From Streptomyces longhuiensis (GTDB lineage: Bacteria; Actinomycetota; Actinomycetes; Streptomycetales; Streptomycetaceae), in the NCBI RefSeq assembly GCF_020616555.1, contig NZ_CP085173.1:6588001-6652000 (forward strand): DNA of 64,000 bases, given 5' to 3'. Positions 54,168 through 64,000 of the stretch are shown here, in pieces. Made by a program: the position numbers and the translations under genes. Position 1 is the stretch's first letter. Each line of letters begins with the position of its first letter. The notes under the pieces are model-generated. The model made no database searches. It was not told the DNA's origin and saw only the letters and a program-made list of their open reading frames with translations.

Positions 54168-55148
54168 TCAGACCGCAAGGTCTTCGAGCCGGGGCAGTAC
54201 GTTTTCGCAGAACAGATGCAGGCTGCGCCAGCCCTCGTCGAGGGGCATACCGCCCGACAGCGGGTGCAGCACATAGCTGTCGAGGGCCTGCTCCACGCAC
54301 TCGTCGGGCGTGAGGATCCGGTAGACGCCCTCGGCGCGCAGTTCGTCGACCGTCGTCGCCCCCGACTTCACCGCCGACTTGATGTCGCCGGACTGCCAGG
54401 ACGCGTAGGTCCGCGCCTCGTGCAGGAAGTGCTCTCCGTGCTCGGCCCACACGCGGTCGGGGTCCTCGGCGACGTGCAGCAGCGGGGTGACCGCCGCGGG
54501 CATCATGGTCCAGCCCTCGGTGCCGTGCTCGACGAGCTGTTCCTTGTAGTACGCCTCGAGCTCGGGCAGATGCGCGCTCGGGAAGAACGGCAGCCCGAGG
54601 CGGGCCGCGCGCCGCGCCGCCGCCCGCGAGGAGCCGCCGACCAGGAGCAGTGGGTGGGGCTGGGTGAACGGGCGCGGTGTGACGCGGACCGTGCGGCCGC
54701 GGAAGCTGAACTCCTCGCCCGTCCACGCCTTGAGCAGGGTGTCGAGGAGCTCGTCCTGGAGCTTGCCCCGCCGCTTCCACTCGACGTCGAACTGGCCGTA
54801 CTCCTCGGGCCGGTAGCCGATTCCGGCCACGGTGACGAGCCGGCCGCCGCTGAGCAGATCGAGTACGGCGATGTCCTCCGCGAGGCGCAGCGGATCGTGC
54901 AGCGGGCCGATGATCGCGGAGACCGTGACGGCGATGCGCCGCGACGCGCCGAAGACGGCGCCCGCGAAGGTGAAGGGCGACGGCAGCCAGTTGTTGGCGA
55001 CGCCGTGGTGCTCCTCGGTCTGGACGGTGGAGATGCCGCGGTCGTCGGCGTACGCCGCCATCTCGACGGCCGCCCGGTAGCGGGCGCTCAGCGATGCGGG
55101 CGTCGCCGCGGGATCCACGAGGTTGAAGCGCACGACCGTGACGGGCAT
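54168..55148 (-). CDS. LLM-class flavin-dependent oxidoreductase
   Basis: A 326-residue luciferase-like TIM barrel protein using FMN or F420. It shows QTEEHHGVANNWLPSP near residue 43, SGGRLVTVAGIGYRPEEYGQFDV, LLLVGGSSRAAARRAARLG and a C-terminal GGMPLDEGWRSLHLFCENVLPRL. Substrate unknown. ATG 55148 is 66 bp after the NCS1 permease gene, same strand, so the permease may import its substrate or both serve nucleobase catabolism; this is only a guess from position. Confidence 0.88.
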   Translation of the reverse strand: MPVTVVRFNLVDPAATPASLSARYRAAVEMAAYADDRGISTVQTEEHHGVANNWLPSPFTFAGAVFGASRRIAVTVSAIIGPLHDPLRLAEDIAVLDLLSGGRLVTVAGIGYRPEEYGQFDVEWKRRGKLQDELLDTLLKAWTGEEFSFRGRTVRVTPRPFTQPHPLLLVGGSSRAAARRAARLGLPFFPSAHLPELEAYYKEQLVEHGTEGWTMMPAAVTPLLHVAEDPDRVWAEHGEHFLHEARTYASWQSGDIKSAVKSGATTVDELRAEGVYRILTPDECVEQALDSYVLHPLSGGMPLDEGWRSLHLFCENVLPRLEDLAV

Positions 55149-55213
55149 GAGGAGTCCCCCTTCACAGGGCGGAGTTGGGCCGCTGGTGAAGGGGGACGGT
55201 AGCTGACGGAGCG

Positions 55214-56662
55214 TCAGACAGCCAGTGTCTCGCGCTCCTCGTCCTCGGAGACCTCGGGCGGGGCGACGACGGCGGGCTTCGGCAGGACGACGTACAGCAG
55301 GCCGGAGATCACGATCGTGGCGACCCAGCCGAGGCCGTACTCGCCGATCGGGTTGTTCGCGGCGAGCGGGCCGGTGAACCAGTCGGACGTGGTGAACATC
55401 AGGCCGCCGACGAGGCCGATGGCCCAGGAGGCGACGGCCGCCGGGCTGAAGCCGCCCTTGTACCAGTAGGCGCTGGTGCGCGTCGTGTCGACGAGGGCCT
55501 CGGCGTCGTACTCCTTGCGCCGCAGCATGTCCGCGCCGAAGACGCCGACCCAGGCCGAGAACGCGACCGCGAGCAGCGACAGGAAGGCGATGAACGAGCC
55601 CATGAAGCTGGTCGCGACGAGCATCAGGATGCCGCCGAAGATCAGCGAGATCAGCGCGTTGATCGAGACGGCCCAGTGACGCGGGACCTTGAAGCCGAGG
55701 GTCTGGGCGGTGAAGCCCGCCGAGTACATCGACATCGAGTTGATCAGCAGCATGCCGACCAGGGCGATCAGGAGGTACGGGACCGCGATCCACAGCGGCA
55801 GGATCTCGCCGAGGAAGGAGACCGGGTCGGCGGCCGAGGCCAGGTCGGGGGTGGAGACCGCCATGACGGCGCCCATCAGGACCATCGGCAGGACGACGAT
55901 GCCGGCGCCGCCGACGGAGTTGCGCACGATCGCGACCGACGAGGCCGTGCGCGGCAGGTAGCGCGTGAAGTCGGGCGACGAGGGGATCCAGCTGACGCCG
56001 CCCGCGGCGATCAGGCCGATGCCGGCGACCATCAGCGACATCTTGCCCGCGGGCTGGTCGAAGACGCGGTTCCAGTCGGTGTTGGCGATCAGGTAGACCA
56101 GCACGAGGACCGAGAAGAGGCCGAAGAGGTACGTCGCGTACTTGTTGCACTTCTGCACGGCGTTGATCCCGAGGCCGGAGATCACGAACGTCGTGACGAC
56201 GAAGAGCAGCAGCGTGACGATCACCAGGACGTTGTTGCTCTTCACGCCGAAGAGGATGTCCAGGACGGTGAGCACGGCGTAGGCGCCGGTCACCGCGTTG
56301 ATCGTCTCCCAGCCCCAGCGGGCGACCCAGATGAGCGAGCCGGGCAGTAGATTGCCGCGCTGGCCGAAGACCGCGCGTGACAGGGCCATGCCCGGCGCAC
56401 CGCCGCGCTTGCCGGCGATGCCGATCAGGCCGACGAGGCCGTACGAGACGATGGGGGCGGAGATCGCGACGACGAGCGCCTGCCAGAAGTTGAGCTTGTA
56501 CGAGACGACCAGGCTCGCGCCCATCGTGAGCAGCAGCACACTGATGTTGGCGGCGACCCAGGTGGGGAACAGCTCACGGGTCCTGGCGGTGCGCTCGGAC
56601 TCGGGGACGGGCTCGATGCCGCGGGTCTCGAGTGCGCCTTCGGATTCGGCGGTCTTGCTCAT
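55214..56662 (-). CDS. NCS1-family nucleobase/allantoin-type permease (CodB-like)
   Basis: A 482-residue, ~12-segment transporter of the nucleobase:cation symporter-1 family. It shows FPTWVAANISVLLLTMGASL, GRWGWETINAVTGAYAV in the form ARWGWETINAV, and WIPSSPDFTRYLPRTAS, the family's SxDFSRY-like motif. Likely substrates are cytosine, purines or allantoin. It is the first gene of a minus-strand pair with the LLM oxidoreductase. ATG 56662; a longer open frame upstream has no conserved sequence. Confidence 0.92.
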   Translation of the reverse strand: MSKTAESEGALETRGIEPVPESERTARTRELFPTWVAANISVLLLTMGASLVVSYKLNFWQALVVAISAPIVSYGLVGLIGIAGKRGGAPGMALSRAVFGQRGNLLPGSLIWVARWGWETINAVTGAYAVLTVLDILFGVKSNNVLVIVTLLLFVVTTFVISGLGINAVQKCNKYATYLFGLFSVLVLVYLIANTDWNRVFDQPAGKMSLMVAGIGLIAAGGVSWIPSSPDFTRYLPRTASSVAIVRNSVGGAGIVVLPMVLMGAVMAVSTPDLASAADPVSFLGEILPLWIAVPYLLIALVGMLLINSMSMYSAGFTAQTLGFKVPRHWAVSINALISLIFGGILMLVATSFMGSFIAFLSLLAVAFSAWVGVFGADMLRRKEYDAEALVDTTRTSAYWYKGGFSPAAVASWAIGLVGGLMFTTSDWFTGPLAANNPIGEYGLGWVATIVISGLLYVVLPKPAVVAPPEVSEDEERETLAV

Positions 56663-56757
56663 GCGGTGGGGTTCCGTGCCTCTCGCTCGGCTCCGTGGGT
56701 GGTGGTGGGGGAGCCGGTGGGGGGTGTGTGGAGGGGACGAGTGGGACTCTACGCGCG

Positions 56758-56787
56758 TTGACGCATCCTCTTCCATCGTACTTTAGT
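56758..56787 (+). promoter_or_regulatory. candidate ftsY promoter
   Basis: TTGACG (56758-56763) and TTTAGT (56782-56787) are spaced 18 bp, in the gap between the divergent NCS1 and ftsY genes, ~90 bp before the ftsY start. Confidence 0.4.
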
Positions 56788-56875
56788 CCGAGTAATGCAC
56801 TCAAGTGGCTTATGTTCTTTGGAGGAAGCCACATACGGGGTGTCCCGGAGGTCCATGGCTGATACTGGACCCGTT

Positions 56876-58090
56876 ATGGAAATCGTCATCCTTGCTGTAG
56901 TCATCGCCGTGGTCGTGATCGGCGCACTCGGCGGGCTCGTGGTGGGCAGCCGCAGAAAGAAGCAGCTGCCCCCGCCGCCCCCCTCCGTGCCCGACATCAC
57001 CGCCCCTCCGGCCGAGCCGCACGTCGGCGAAGAGGCCGAGACGCCGCGCGACGAACCCCGCCGCACGATCGAGGAGGTCGACCTCCCGCTCGTCGAGCCG
57101 GAGCCGTCCGCGCCCATCGCGGTGGAGGAGCCCCCGGCTCCGGCCGCGCCCGAGATCGAGGTTCCGGAGCCGACCGCGGGGCGTCTCGTGCGTCTGCGCT
57201 CCCGGCTCTCCCGCTCGCAGAACGCGCTCGGCAAGGGGCTGCTCACGCTCCTCTCGCGCGAGCACCTGGACGAAGACACCTGGGAGGAGATCGAGGACAC
57301 CCTGCTCACCGCCGACGTCGGCGTGCAGCCCACGCAGGAGCTCGTCGACCGGCTGCGCGAGCGCGTCAAGGTGCTCGGCACCCGCACGCCCGACGAGCTG
57401 CGCGCGCTGCTGCGCGAGGAGCTGGTCCAGCTCCTCGTCCCGGAGTTCGACCGCTCGGTCAAGACCGACTCGAACCTCGACACCCCGGGCATCGTGATGG
57501 TCGTCGGGGTCAACGGCACCGGCAAGACCACCACCACCGGCAAGCTCGCCCGCGTCCTGGTGGCCGACGGCAGGAACGTGGTGCTCGGCGCCGCCGACAC
57601 CTTCCGCGCCGCCGCCGCCGACCAGCTCCAGACCTGGGGCGAGCGCGTCGGTGCCCGCACCGTGCGCGGCCCCGAGGGCGGCGACCCCGCGTCCATCGCC
57701 TTCGACGCCGTCAAGGAGGGCATCGATGAGGGCGCCGACGTCGTCCTCATCGACACCGCGGGCCGGCTGCACACCAAGACCGGCCTCATGGACGAGCTCG
57801 GCAAGGTCAAGCGCGTCGTCGAGAAGCACGCCCCGCTGGACGAGGTCCTCCTCGTGCTCGACGCGACGACGGGGCAGAACGGCCTGGTCCAGGCCCGTGT
57901 CTTCGCCGAGGTCGTGGACATCACCGGCATCGTGCTCACCAAGCTCGACGGCACCGCCAAGGGCGGCATCGTCATCGCCGTGCAGCGCGAGCTGGGCGTG
58001 CCGGTGAAGCTGATCGGCCTGGGCGAGGGCCCCGACGACCTGGCTCCGTTCGAGCCGGAGGCGTTCGTGGACGCGCTGATCGGCGAGTAG
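56876..58090 (+). CDS. ftsY: signal recognition particle receptor FtsY
   Basis: A 404-residue SRP receptor GTPase. Residues 2-24 form an N-terminal membrane segment (EIVILAVVIAVVVIGALGGL), unusual for FtsY of E. coli but normal in actinobacteria. It is followed by an acidic Pro/Glu-rich A region, then the NG domain with P-loop GVNGTGKTTT near residue 211, DTAGRLHTK, LTKLDGTAKGG and LGLGEGPDDL-like closing loop. ATG 56876 is preferred; ATG 56855 (with GGAGG three nt upstream) would add seven residues. Confidence 0.96.
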   Translation: MEIVILAVVIAVVVIGALGGLVVGSRRKKQLPPPPPSVPDITAPPAEPHVGEEAETPRDEPRRTIEEVDLPLVEPEPSAPIAVEEPPAPAAPEIEVPEPTAGRLVRLRSRLSRSQNALGKGLLTLLSREHLDEDTWEEIEDTLLTADVGVQPTQELVDRLRERVKVLGTRTPDELRALLREELVQLLVPEFDRSVKTDSNLDTPGIVMVVGVNGTGKTTTTGKLARVLVADGRNVVLGAADTFRAAAADQLQTWGERVGARTVRGPEGGDPASIAFDAVKEGIDEGADVVLIDTAGRLHTKTGLMDELGKVKRVVEKHAPLDEVLLVLDATTGQNGLVQARVFAEVVDITGIVLTKLDGTAKGGIVIAVQRELGVPVKLIGLGEGPDDLAPFEPEAFVDALIGE

Positions 58091-58107
58091 CCGTACGGAC
58101 GTCTGTG

Positions 58108-58155
58108 CGCACATGGAAGCGCCCGCTCCTCAGGGAGCGGGCGCTTCCATGTGCG
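58108..58155. terminator. very strong bidirectional terminator after ftsY
   Basis: A 22-bp perfect stem (58108-58129 with 58134-58155, core GCGCCCGCTCC) has a TCAG loop. It separates ftsY from the convergent PrimPol-like gene. Confidence 0.93.
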
Positions 58156-58184
58156 TGGGCCGCGGCTGGGGCCTCTCGTTCGGA

Positions 58185-58880
58185 TCAGGCGAACGGCGGA
58201 CCCTGGACCGCCGGTGAGCGATGGGCCACGTACGCCAGGGTGCCGAGGACGAGCCGGGCCTGCGGGGGCTGGGTCGCCGAGTCGAGACCGGGAGAGCGCA
58301 GCCACCGGACCGGGCCGAGACCGCCGCGGTCGGAGGGCGGGGCGGTGATGTGGGTGCCGGGGCCCAGCGCGTGCAGGTCGAGGGCCGCGTCGTCCCAGCC
58401 CATCCGGTACAGCAGCGAGCCGAGTTCTGCGGCGGAGCCCGGCGCCACGAAGAAGTGGGCGCGCCCCTCGGGGGTCGCCGTCACGGGGCCGAGCGGCAGC
58501 CCCATCCGCTCCAGGCGGGCGAGTGCGCGACGGCCGGCCGCCTCGGGTACGTCGATGATGTCGAACGCGCTGCCGACGGGCAGCATCACCGCGGCGCCGG
58601 GGAACTGCTCCCAGGTCTCGGTGACCTCGTCGAGCGTGGCCCCGGCGGGGACGGTCGGCGCGTGCTCGACGGGATGGGCGCCGGGTGCGGGGCAGTCCGC
58701 CCTGCCGCAGGAGCAGGCGCCCGCCGAGGCGCGCGTCCCCGGCACCGCCTCCCAGCCCCAGAGCCCGGTGAACTCGGCCACCGAGGTGCAGTCCGACGCG
58801 CGGCCCGCAGTGCGGCCGCGGCGGCGCGTGCCGGTCCGGATGTCGAGAATCCCGCGGCTGCCGCCGATCGTGAAGCCCAT
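58185..58880 (-). CDS. PrimPol-like (bifunctional DNA primase/polymerase N-terminal domain) protein
   Basis: A 231-residue protein with the fold of the N-terminal primase-polymerase domain. It has a GWEAVPGT start, a Cys cluster CSCGRADCPAPGAHP (possible zinc site), ETWEQFPGAAVMLPVG, DIIDVPEAAGRRAL and LGPGTHITAPPS. The classical DhD catalytic pair is not obvious. There is no helicase domain, so it is not a phage primase. ATG 58880 has GGAGGGGG upstream. Such single-domain proteins are common in Streptomyces; their role is unknown. Confidence 0.75.
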   Translation of the reverse strand: MGFTIGGSRGILDIRTGTRRRGRTAGRASDCTSVAEFTGLWGWEAVPGTRASAGACSCGRADCPAPGAHPVEHAPTVPAGATLDEVTETWEQFPGAAVMLPVGSAFDIIDVPEAAGRRALARLERMGLPLGPVTATPEGRAHFFVAPGSAAELGSLLYRMGWDDAALDLHALGPGTHITAPPSDRGGLGPVRWLRSPGLDSATQPPQARLVLGTLAYVAHRSPAVQGPPFA

Positions 58881-59348
58881 GCCCCCTCCAACGGGTCCTG
58901 CGCACCGGTGGTTACGAGACGGAATCGGATCGTGACCCTCTGCTTCCGTAGGGCCGTGAATCACCGACTCGGGGCGGCGCTCGATAGTTTCGGGGGTGGT
59001 GCGCCCGGTGCCGCACGCCTCGGCGTACACCGCTCCGCCCACTTTCGGCCGTCCTATGTCAAGTGAATCGTGTGTGGCGCTCTCCTAGTTCATTCGAAGG
59101 GGTGGCGAATGGTGGCGTTTCCGGGTTCGCCATGGCCGGAGGGGTGATCGTAGGATTACTTTCGGTACACGAGCCCCTGGGGCGTATGCACTCTTGGGTA
59201 TGCCGCAGGCAAGTCGGTTTCCTGTTCGAGGAGTGACAACCACCGGACGGGCGGCCGTCGTTGACGGCATGCTGGTAGGGCTTGACGCACATCGCACCCC
59301 GCAGCAGCGGGGTGGCGAAGAGGTGGCTTCAGGGATGGGGGCGTTCCA
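58881..59348. promoter_or_regulatory. 468-bp divergent region before nsdA
   Basis: No convincing gene. It holds the start signals of the PrimPol-like gene (-) and of nsdA (+), and a small hairpin GGCGAA/TTCGCC at 59104-59131. It is relatively AT-rich around 59040-59170. Short open frames here lack ribosome-binding sites. Confidence 0.4.
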
Positions 59349-60821
59349 GTGGGCGGCAGCGACGGAAGCGTGACGAACGCTGAGAAGCGCCCCAATGAGC
59401 TGCTGAGCTCGTGGTTCCTGCGCAGCGGCTGGTCCAAGGGCGAGCTGGCGCGCCAAGTGAACCGCCGGGCACGGCAGTTGGGCGCCAATCACGTCTCCAC
59501 GGACACCTCGCGTGTGCGCCGCTGGCTCGACGGCGAGAACCCGCGCGAGCCGATCCCGCGGATCCTGTCCGAGCTGTTCTCCGAGCGCTTCGGCTGCGTC
59601 GTGGCGGTCGAGGACCTCGGCCTGCGCGCCGCGCACCAGTCGCCCTCCGTGTCCGGCGTCGACCTGCCGTGGACGGGCCCGCAGACGGTGGCGCTGATCG
59701 GTGAGTTCTCCCGCAGCGACCTGATGCTGGCGCGCCGCGGATTCCTCGGCAGCGCCCTCGCGCTCTCCGCGGGCCCCGCGCTCATCGAGCCCATGCAGCG
59801 CTGGCTCGTGCCCACGCCCGGGACGCCCGCGGCGGAGCCCGACCCGGCGGCCCTACGCCGGGGGAACCGGCTCTCGAAGCCCGAGCTCGACCTCCTGGAG
59901 TCCACGACGGTCATGTTCCGCCAGTGGGACGCCCAGTGCGGCGGCGGGCTGCGCCGCAAGGCCGTGGTCGGCCAGCTGCACGAGGTGACCGACCTGCTCC
60001 AGGAGCCCCAGCCCGAGGCCACGACGAAGCGGCTCTTCAAGGTCGCGGCCGAACTGGCCGAGCTGGCGGGCTGGATGAGCTACGACGTGGGCCTCCAGCC
60101 CACCGCCCAGAAATACTTCGTCCTCGCCCTGCACGCGGCCAAGGAAGCCGGTGACAAGCCGCTCGGCTCGTACGTCCTGTCCAGCATGAGCCGGCAGATG
60201 ATCCACCTCGGCAGGCCCGACGACGCGCTGGAACTCATCCATCTCGCGCAGTACGGCAGTCGCGACTGCGCCAGTCCGCGCACCCAGGCCATGCTGTATG
60301 CGATGGAGGCCCGCGCGTACGCGAACATCGGGCAGCCCGGCAAGTGCAAGCGGGCCGTGCGGATGGCCGAGGAGACCTTCCACGACGCCGACGACTGGGA
60401 CGACCCGGACCCCGACTGGATCCGCTTCTTCTCCGAGGCCGAGCTGCACGGCGAGAACTCCCACTCGTACCGCGACCTCGCCTATGTGGCGGGCCGCAGC
60501 CCCACGTACGCCTCGATGTCCGAGCCCCTGATGCGGCGCGCCGTCGAGCTCTTCGAGAAGGACGCCGAGCACCAGCGTTCGTACGCGCTGAACCTGATCG
60601 GGATGGCCACGGTGCATCTGCTCCAGCGTGAGCCCGAGCAGTCCACGGTGCTCGCCGAGCAGGCCATGATCATCGCCAAGAAGGTGCGCTCCGAGCGGGT
60701 CAACACCCGCATCCGCAAGACCGTGGACACCGCGGTCCGTGAGTTCGGGGACGTCGCCGAGGTCGCGCACCTCACCGACCAGCTCGCGATCCACCTGCCG
60801 GAGACCGCCGAAGCGGTCTGA
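59349..60821 (+). CDS. nsdA: negative regulator of sporulation and antibiotic production NsdA
   Basis: A 490-residue protein of the NsdA type. In S. coelicolor NsdA represses aerial growth and antibiotic synthesis. The N-terminus (ELLSSWFLRSGWSKGELARQVNRRARQLG ... SRVRRWLDGENPREPIP) resembles a Cro/XRE-like helix-turn-helix. Then comes a RRGFLGSALALSAG-like segment and a TPR-like helical C-terminus from ~residue 190 (AAELAELAGWMSYDVG; GSYVLSSMSRQMIHLGRPDDAL). GTG 59349 is used; GTG 59370 is an alternative. Position upstream of amtB agrees with S. coelicolor from memory. Confidence 0.92.
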   Translation: MGGSDGSVTNAEKRPNELLSSWFLRSGWSKGELARQVNRRARQLGANHVSTDTSRVRRWLDGENPREPIPRILSELFSERFGCVVAVEDLGLRAAHQSPSVSGVDLPWTGPQTVALIGEFSRSDLMLARRGFLGSALALSAGPALIEPMQRWLVPTPGTPAAEPDPAALRRGNRLSKPELDLLESTTVMFRQWDAQCGGGLRRKAVVGQLHEVTDLLQEPQPEATTKRLFKVAAELAELAGWMSYDVGLQPTAQKYFVLALHAAKEAGDKPLGSYVLSSMSRQMIHLGRPDDALELIHLAQYGSRDCASPRTQAMLYAMEARAYANIGQPGKCKRAVRMAEETFHDADDWDDPDPDWIRFFSEAELHGENSHSYRDLAYVAGRSPTYASMSEPLMRRAVELFEKDAEHQRSYALNLIGMATVHLLQREPEQSTVLAEQAMIIAKKVRSERVNTRIRKTVDTAVREFGDVAEVAHLTDQLAIHLPETAEAV

Positions 60822-60971
60822 ACCCTTGACCCCGGCCGCGGCCGGCCGTCCCGGACTGCCCGACTCGGCTCCCCCGTGCCAGGTCAACCGGACGGCCCAC
60901 CGCGGCCGGCCTCTTCCGGTTGCGTCACGATAACGATCGCCTCACCCGGTATCAGGCAGTTCATTGACGCG

Positions 60972-61007
60972 TAACACGCACGACCTCTTCGTCACTGCGG
61001 CGAAACA
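60972..61007 (+). promoter_or_regulatory. GlnR-binding boxes upstream of amtB
   Basis: The published actinobacterial GlnR pattern gTnAc-n6-GaAAc is matched exactly by GTCAC-TGCGGC-GAAAC (60992-61007). A weaker one lies just upstream, GTAAC-ACGCAC-GACCT (60972-60987). A further half-like site GTCAC-GATAAC-GATCG is at 60924-60939. They lie 118 bp and more before the amtB start, in a 303-bp gap. Confidence 0.8.
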
Positions 61008-61124
61008 TCGAGGGGCGTCCACGGAAACCGCGCTGCGCCAATCTCATGGCGCATAACCGGCCCACCCCTCATGACCGCACAGGCTTCGCCCGCACGGGGC
61101 CGTACCAACGACGAGGAGACGCCG

Positions 61125-62803
<1,679 letters not shown>

Positions 62804-62826
62804 ACGGGAACAGAGGGAGTCGCTGG

Positions 62827-64000
62827 GTGACGAGTGTGGATGTGCAGACCGAAAAATCGGACGACGACGATTCAGCACCCAGCGGCTACGCGGCGGCCCG
62901 GCTGCGCCTCCTCCAAGGGGAGGCGCGGTCCGGGCCGCCGCGCCGTTCGGCACTCGCGGAGCTGACCGACGGCTGGCTCCGCGAGCTGTTCACCGCCGGG
63001 GCGCGCGAGACGACCGGGGTGTCCCTCGTCGCCGTCGGCGGCTACGGACGCGGCGAGCTGTCCCCGCGCAGCGACCTCGACCTGCTGCTCCTGCACGACG
63101 GCAATGCCGGACCCGGTGCCATCGCCTCCCTCGCGGACCACGTCTGGTACCCCGTGTGGGACCTGGGGCTCGCCCTCGACCACTCCGTCCGTACGCCCGC
63201 GGAGGCCCGTAGGACGGCGGGCGAGGACCTCAAGGTGCAGCTCGGCCTCCTCGACGCCCGGCACATCGCGGGCGACGCCGGCCTGACGGCGGGCCTGCGC
63301 ACCGCCGTCCTCGCCGACTGGCGCAACCAGGCGCCCAGGCGCCTGCCCGAACTGCGCGACCTGTGCGACGAGCGGGCCGAGCGCCAGGGCGAGCTGCAGT
63401 ACCTGCTCGAACCCGACCTCAAGGAGGCCAGGGGCGGGCTCAGGGACGCCACCGCGCTGCGCGCCGTCGCCGCCTCATGGCTCGCGGACGCCCCCAGAGA
63501 GGGCCTCGCCGACGCGCGGCGCAGGCTCCTCGACGTTCGGGACGCCCTGCACCTGGCCACCGGCCGCGCCACCGACCGCCTCGCCCTCCAGGAGCAGGAC
63601 CAGGTCGCGGCGGAACTCGGTCTCCTCGACGCCGACACCCTGCTCCGCCAGGTCTACGAGGCCGCGCGCACCGTGTCGTACGCCAGCGACGTCACCTGGC
63701 GCGAGGTCGGGCGCGTGCTCAAGTCGCGGGCCGTGCGGCCCCGGCTGCGCGCCATGCTGGGCGGCGGGAGCAAGCCCGTCACCGAGCGGTCACCGCTCGC
63801 CGAAGGCGTCGTCGAGCAGGACGGCGAGGCGGTCCTCGCCCGCGCGGCCAAGCCCGAGCGCGACCCCGTGCTGCCGCTTCGCGCCGCCGCGGCCGCCGCC
63901 CAGGCCGGACTGCCGCTGTCCCTGCACGCCGTCCGCAGGATGGCCGCCGCCGCGCGCCCCCTGCCCACGCCGTGGCCCGCCGAGGCCCGCGAGCAGCTCG
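62827..64000 (+). CDS. glnD: PII (adenylyl/uridylyl)transferase GlnD, N-terminal part
   Basis: An open frame from GTG 62827 to the right edge (391 residues seen). The nucleotidyltransferase motif is GGYGRGELSPRSDLDLLLLHD at about residues 74-94, with GS-like Gly-Gly and the two Asp of DLD. It is followed by the helical GlnD region (LLEPDLKEARGGLRD). HD and ACT domains would follow outside the window. In S. coelicolor this enzyme adenylylates, rather than uridylylates, GlnK. GTG lies 23 bp after glnK, with GGGAG upstream. Confidence 0.95.
   Translation, partial: MTSVDVQTEKSDDDDSAPSGYAAARLRLLQGEARSGPPRRSALAELTDGWLRELFTAGARETTGVSLVAVGGYGRGELSPRSDLDLLLLHDGNAGPGAIASLADHVWYPVWDLGLALDHSVRTPAEARRTAGEDLKVQLGLLDARHIAGDAGLTAGLRTAVLADWRNQAPRRLPELRDLCDERAERQGELQYLLEPDLKEARGGLRDATALRAVAASWLADAPREGLADARRRLLDVRDALHLATGRATDRLALQEQDQVAAELGLLDADTLLRQVYEAARTVSYASDVTWREVGRVLKSRAVRPRLRAMLGGGSKPVTERSPLAEGVVEQDGEAVLARAAKPERDPVLPLRAAAAAAQAGLPLSLHAVRRMAAAARPLPTPWPAEAREQL

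Overview
The window is a stretch of core chromosome from a Streptomyces-type actinomycete. Evidence for this is very high G+C with G/C at most third codon positions, frequent GTG starts, two complete conservon (cvn) operons, an HU protein with a lysine-rich tail (HupS), the regulators NdgR and NsdA, an AfsR/SARP-type regulator and GlnR-type boxes. From memory, the gene order follows the Streptomyces coelicolor block that runs from accB-accE to glnD. I could not align it, so the synteny is recalled and not computed.

Layout. 1-4,000: the 3' end of a secreted GH101-type glycosidase and a Tat-exported polysaccharide lyase 8, preceded by a LacI-type palindrome (host or soil glycan degradation). 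4,000-5,940: accB-accE, the acetyl-CoA carboxylase beta and epsilon subunits. 6,080-16,733: two conservons in tandem on the minus strand (cvnA-B-C-D twice); their cvnD genes share a 194-bp identical tract. 17,300-21,250: a small unknown protein with a repeated motif, then a FAH-family hydrolase, gltX and a HAD phosphatase, followed by five tRNA genes (2 Gln, 3 Glu), the substrates of a non-discriminating GltX. 21,360-24,300: ndgR divergent from leuCD. 24,560-25,600: a small conserved gene and hupS.

25,690-31,700: cofC and a small OB-like protein (minus), plsC-gpsA-ddlA (plus), a stand-alone Lrp/AsnC ligand domain plus a DUF3515 lipoprotein (minus), then thiL. 31,700-36,012: a two-gene accessory cassette, an AfsR-like SARP/NB-ARC regulator followed by an FAD monooxygenase. 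36,190-45,770: housekeeping genes rpmB, a DAK/FakA-like kinase, recG, rsmD, coaD, a SepIVA/DivIVA-like protein, DUF177, rpmF, rnc and mutM. 45,730-48,310: an HxlR regulator, a CAP-domain exoprotein with a long palindrome at its 5' side, acylphosphatase and a small coiled-coil protein.

48,560-64,000: smc (with a Gly-rich hinge insertion), glcP glucose permease, an LLM flavin oxidoreductase and an NCS1 permease (minus), ftsY, a PrimPol-like protein, nsdA, and the nitrogen operon amtB-glnK-glnD with GlnR boxes; glnD runs off the right edge.

The genes fit together as fatty-acid and phospholipid precursor supply (accB, plsC, gpsA), cell-wall and ribosome functions, chromosome organisation (hupS, smc), and several layers of signalling and nutrient control (conservons, NdgR-leuCD, GlnR-amtB, GlcP). 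No insertion sequences, CRISPR arrays, prophage genes or rRNA genes are visible. The best candidates for undescribed biology are the small repeat protein at 17,312, the long palindrome at 47,339, the Gly-rich SMC hinge insertion and the SARP-monooxygenase cassette.
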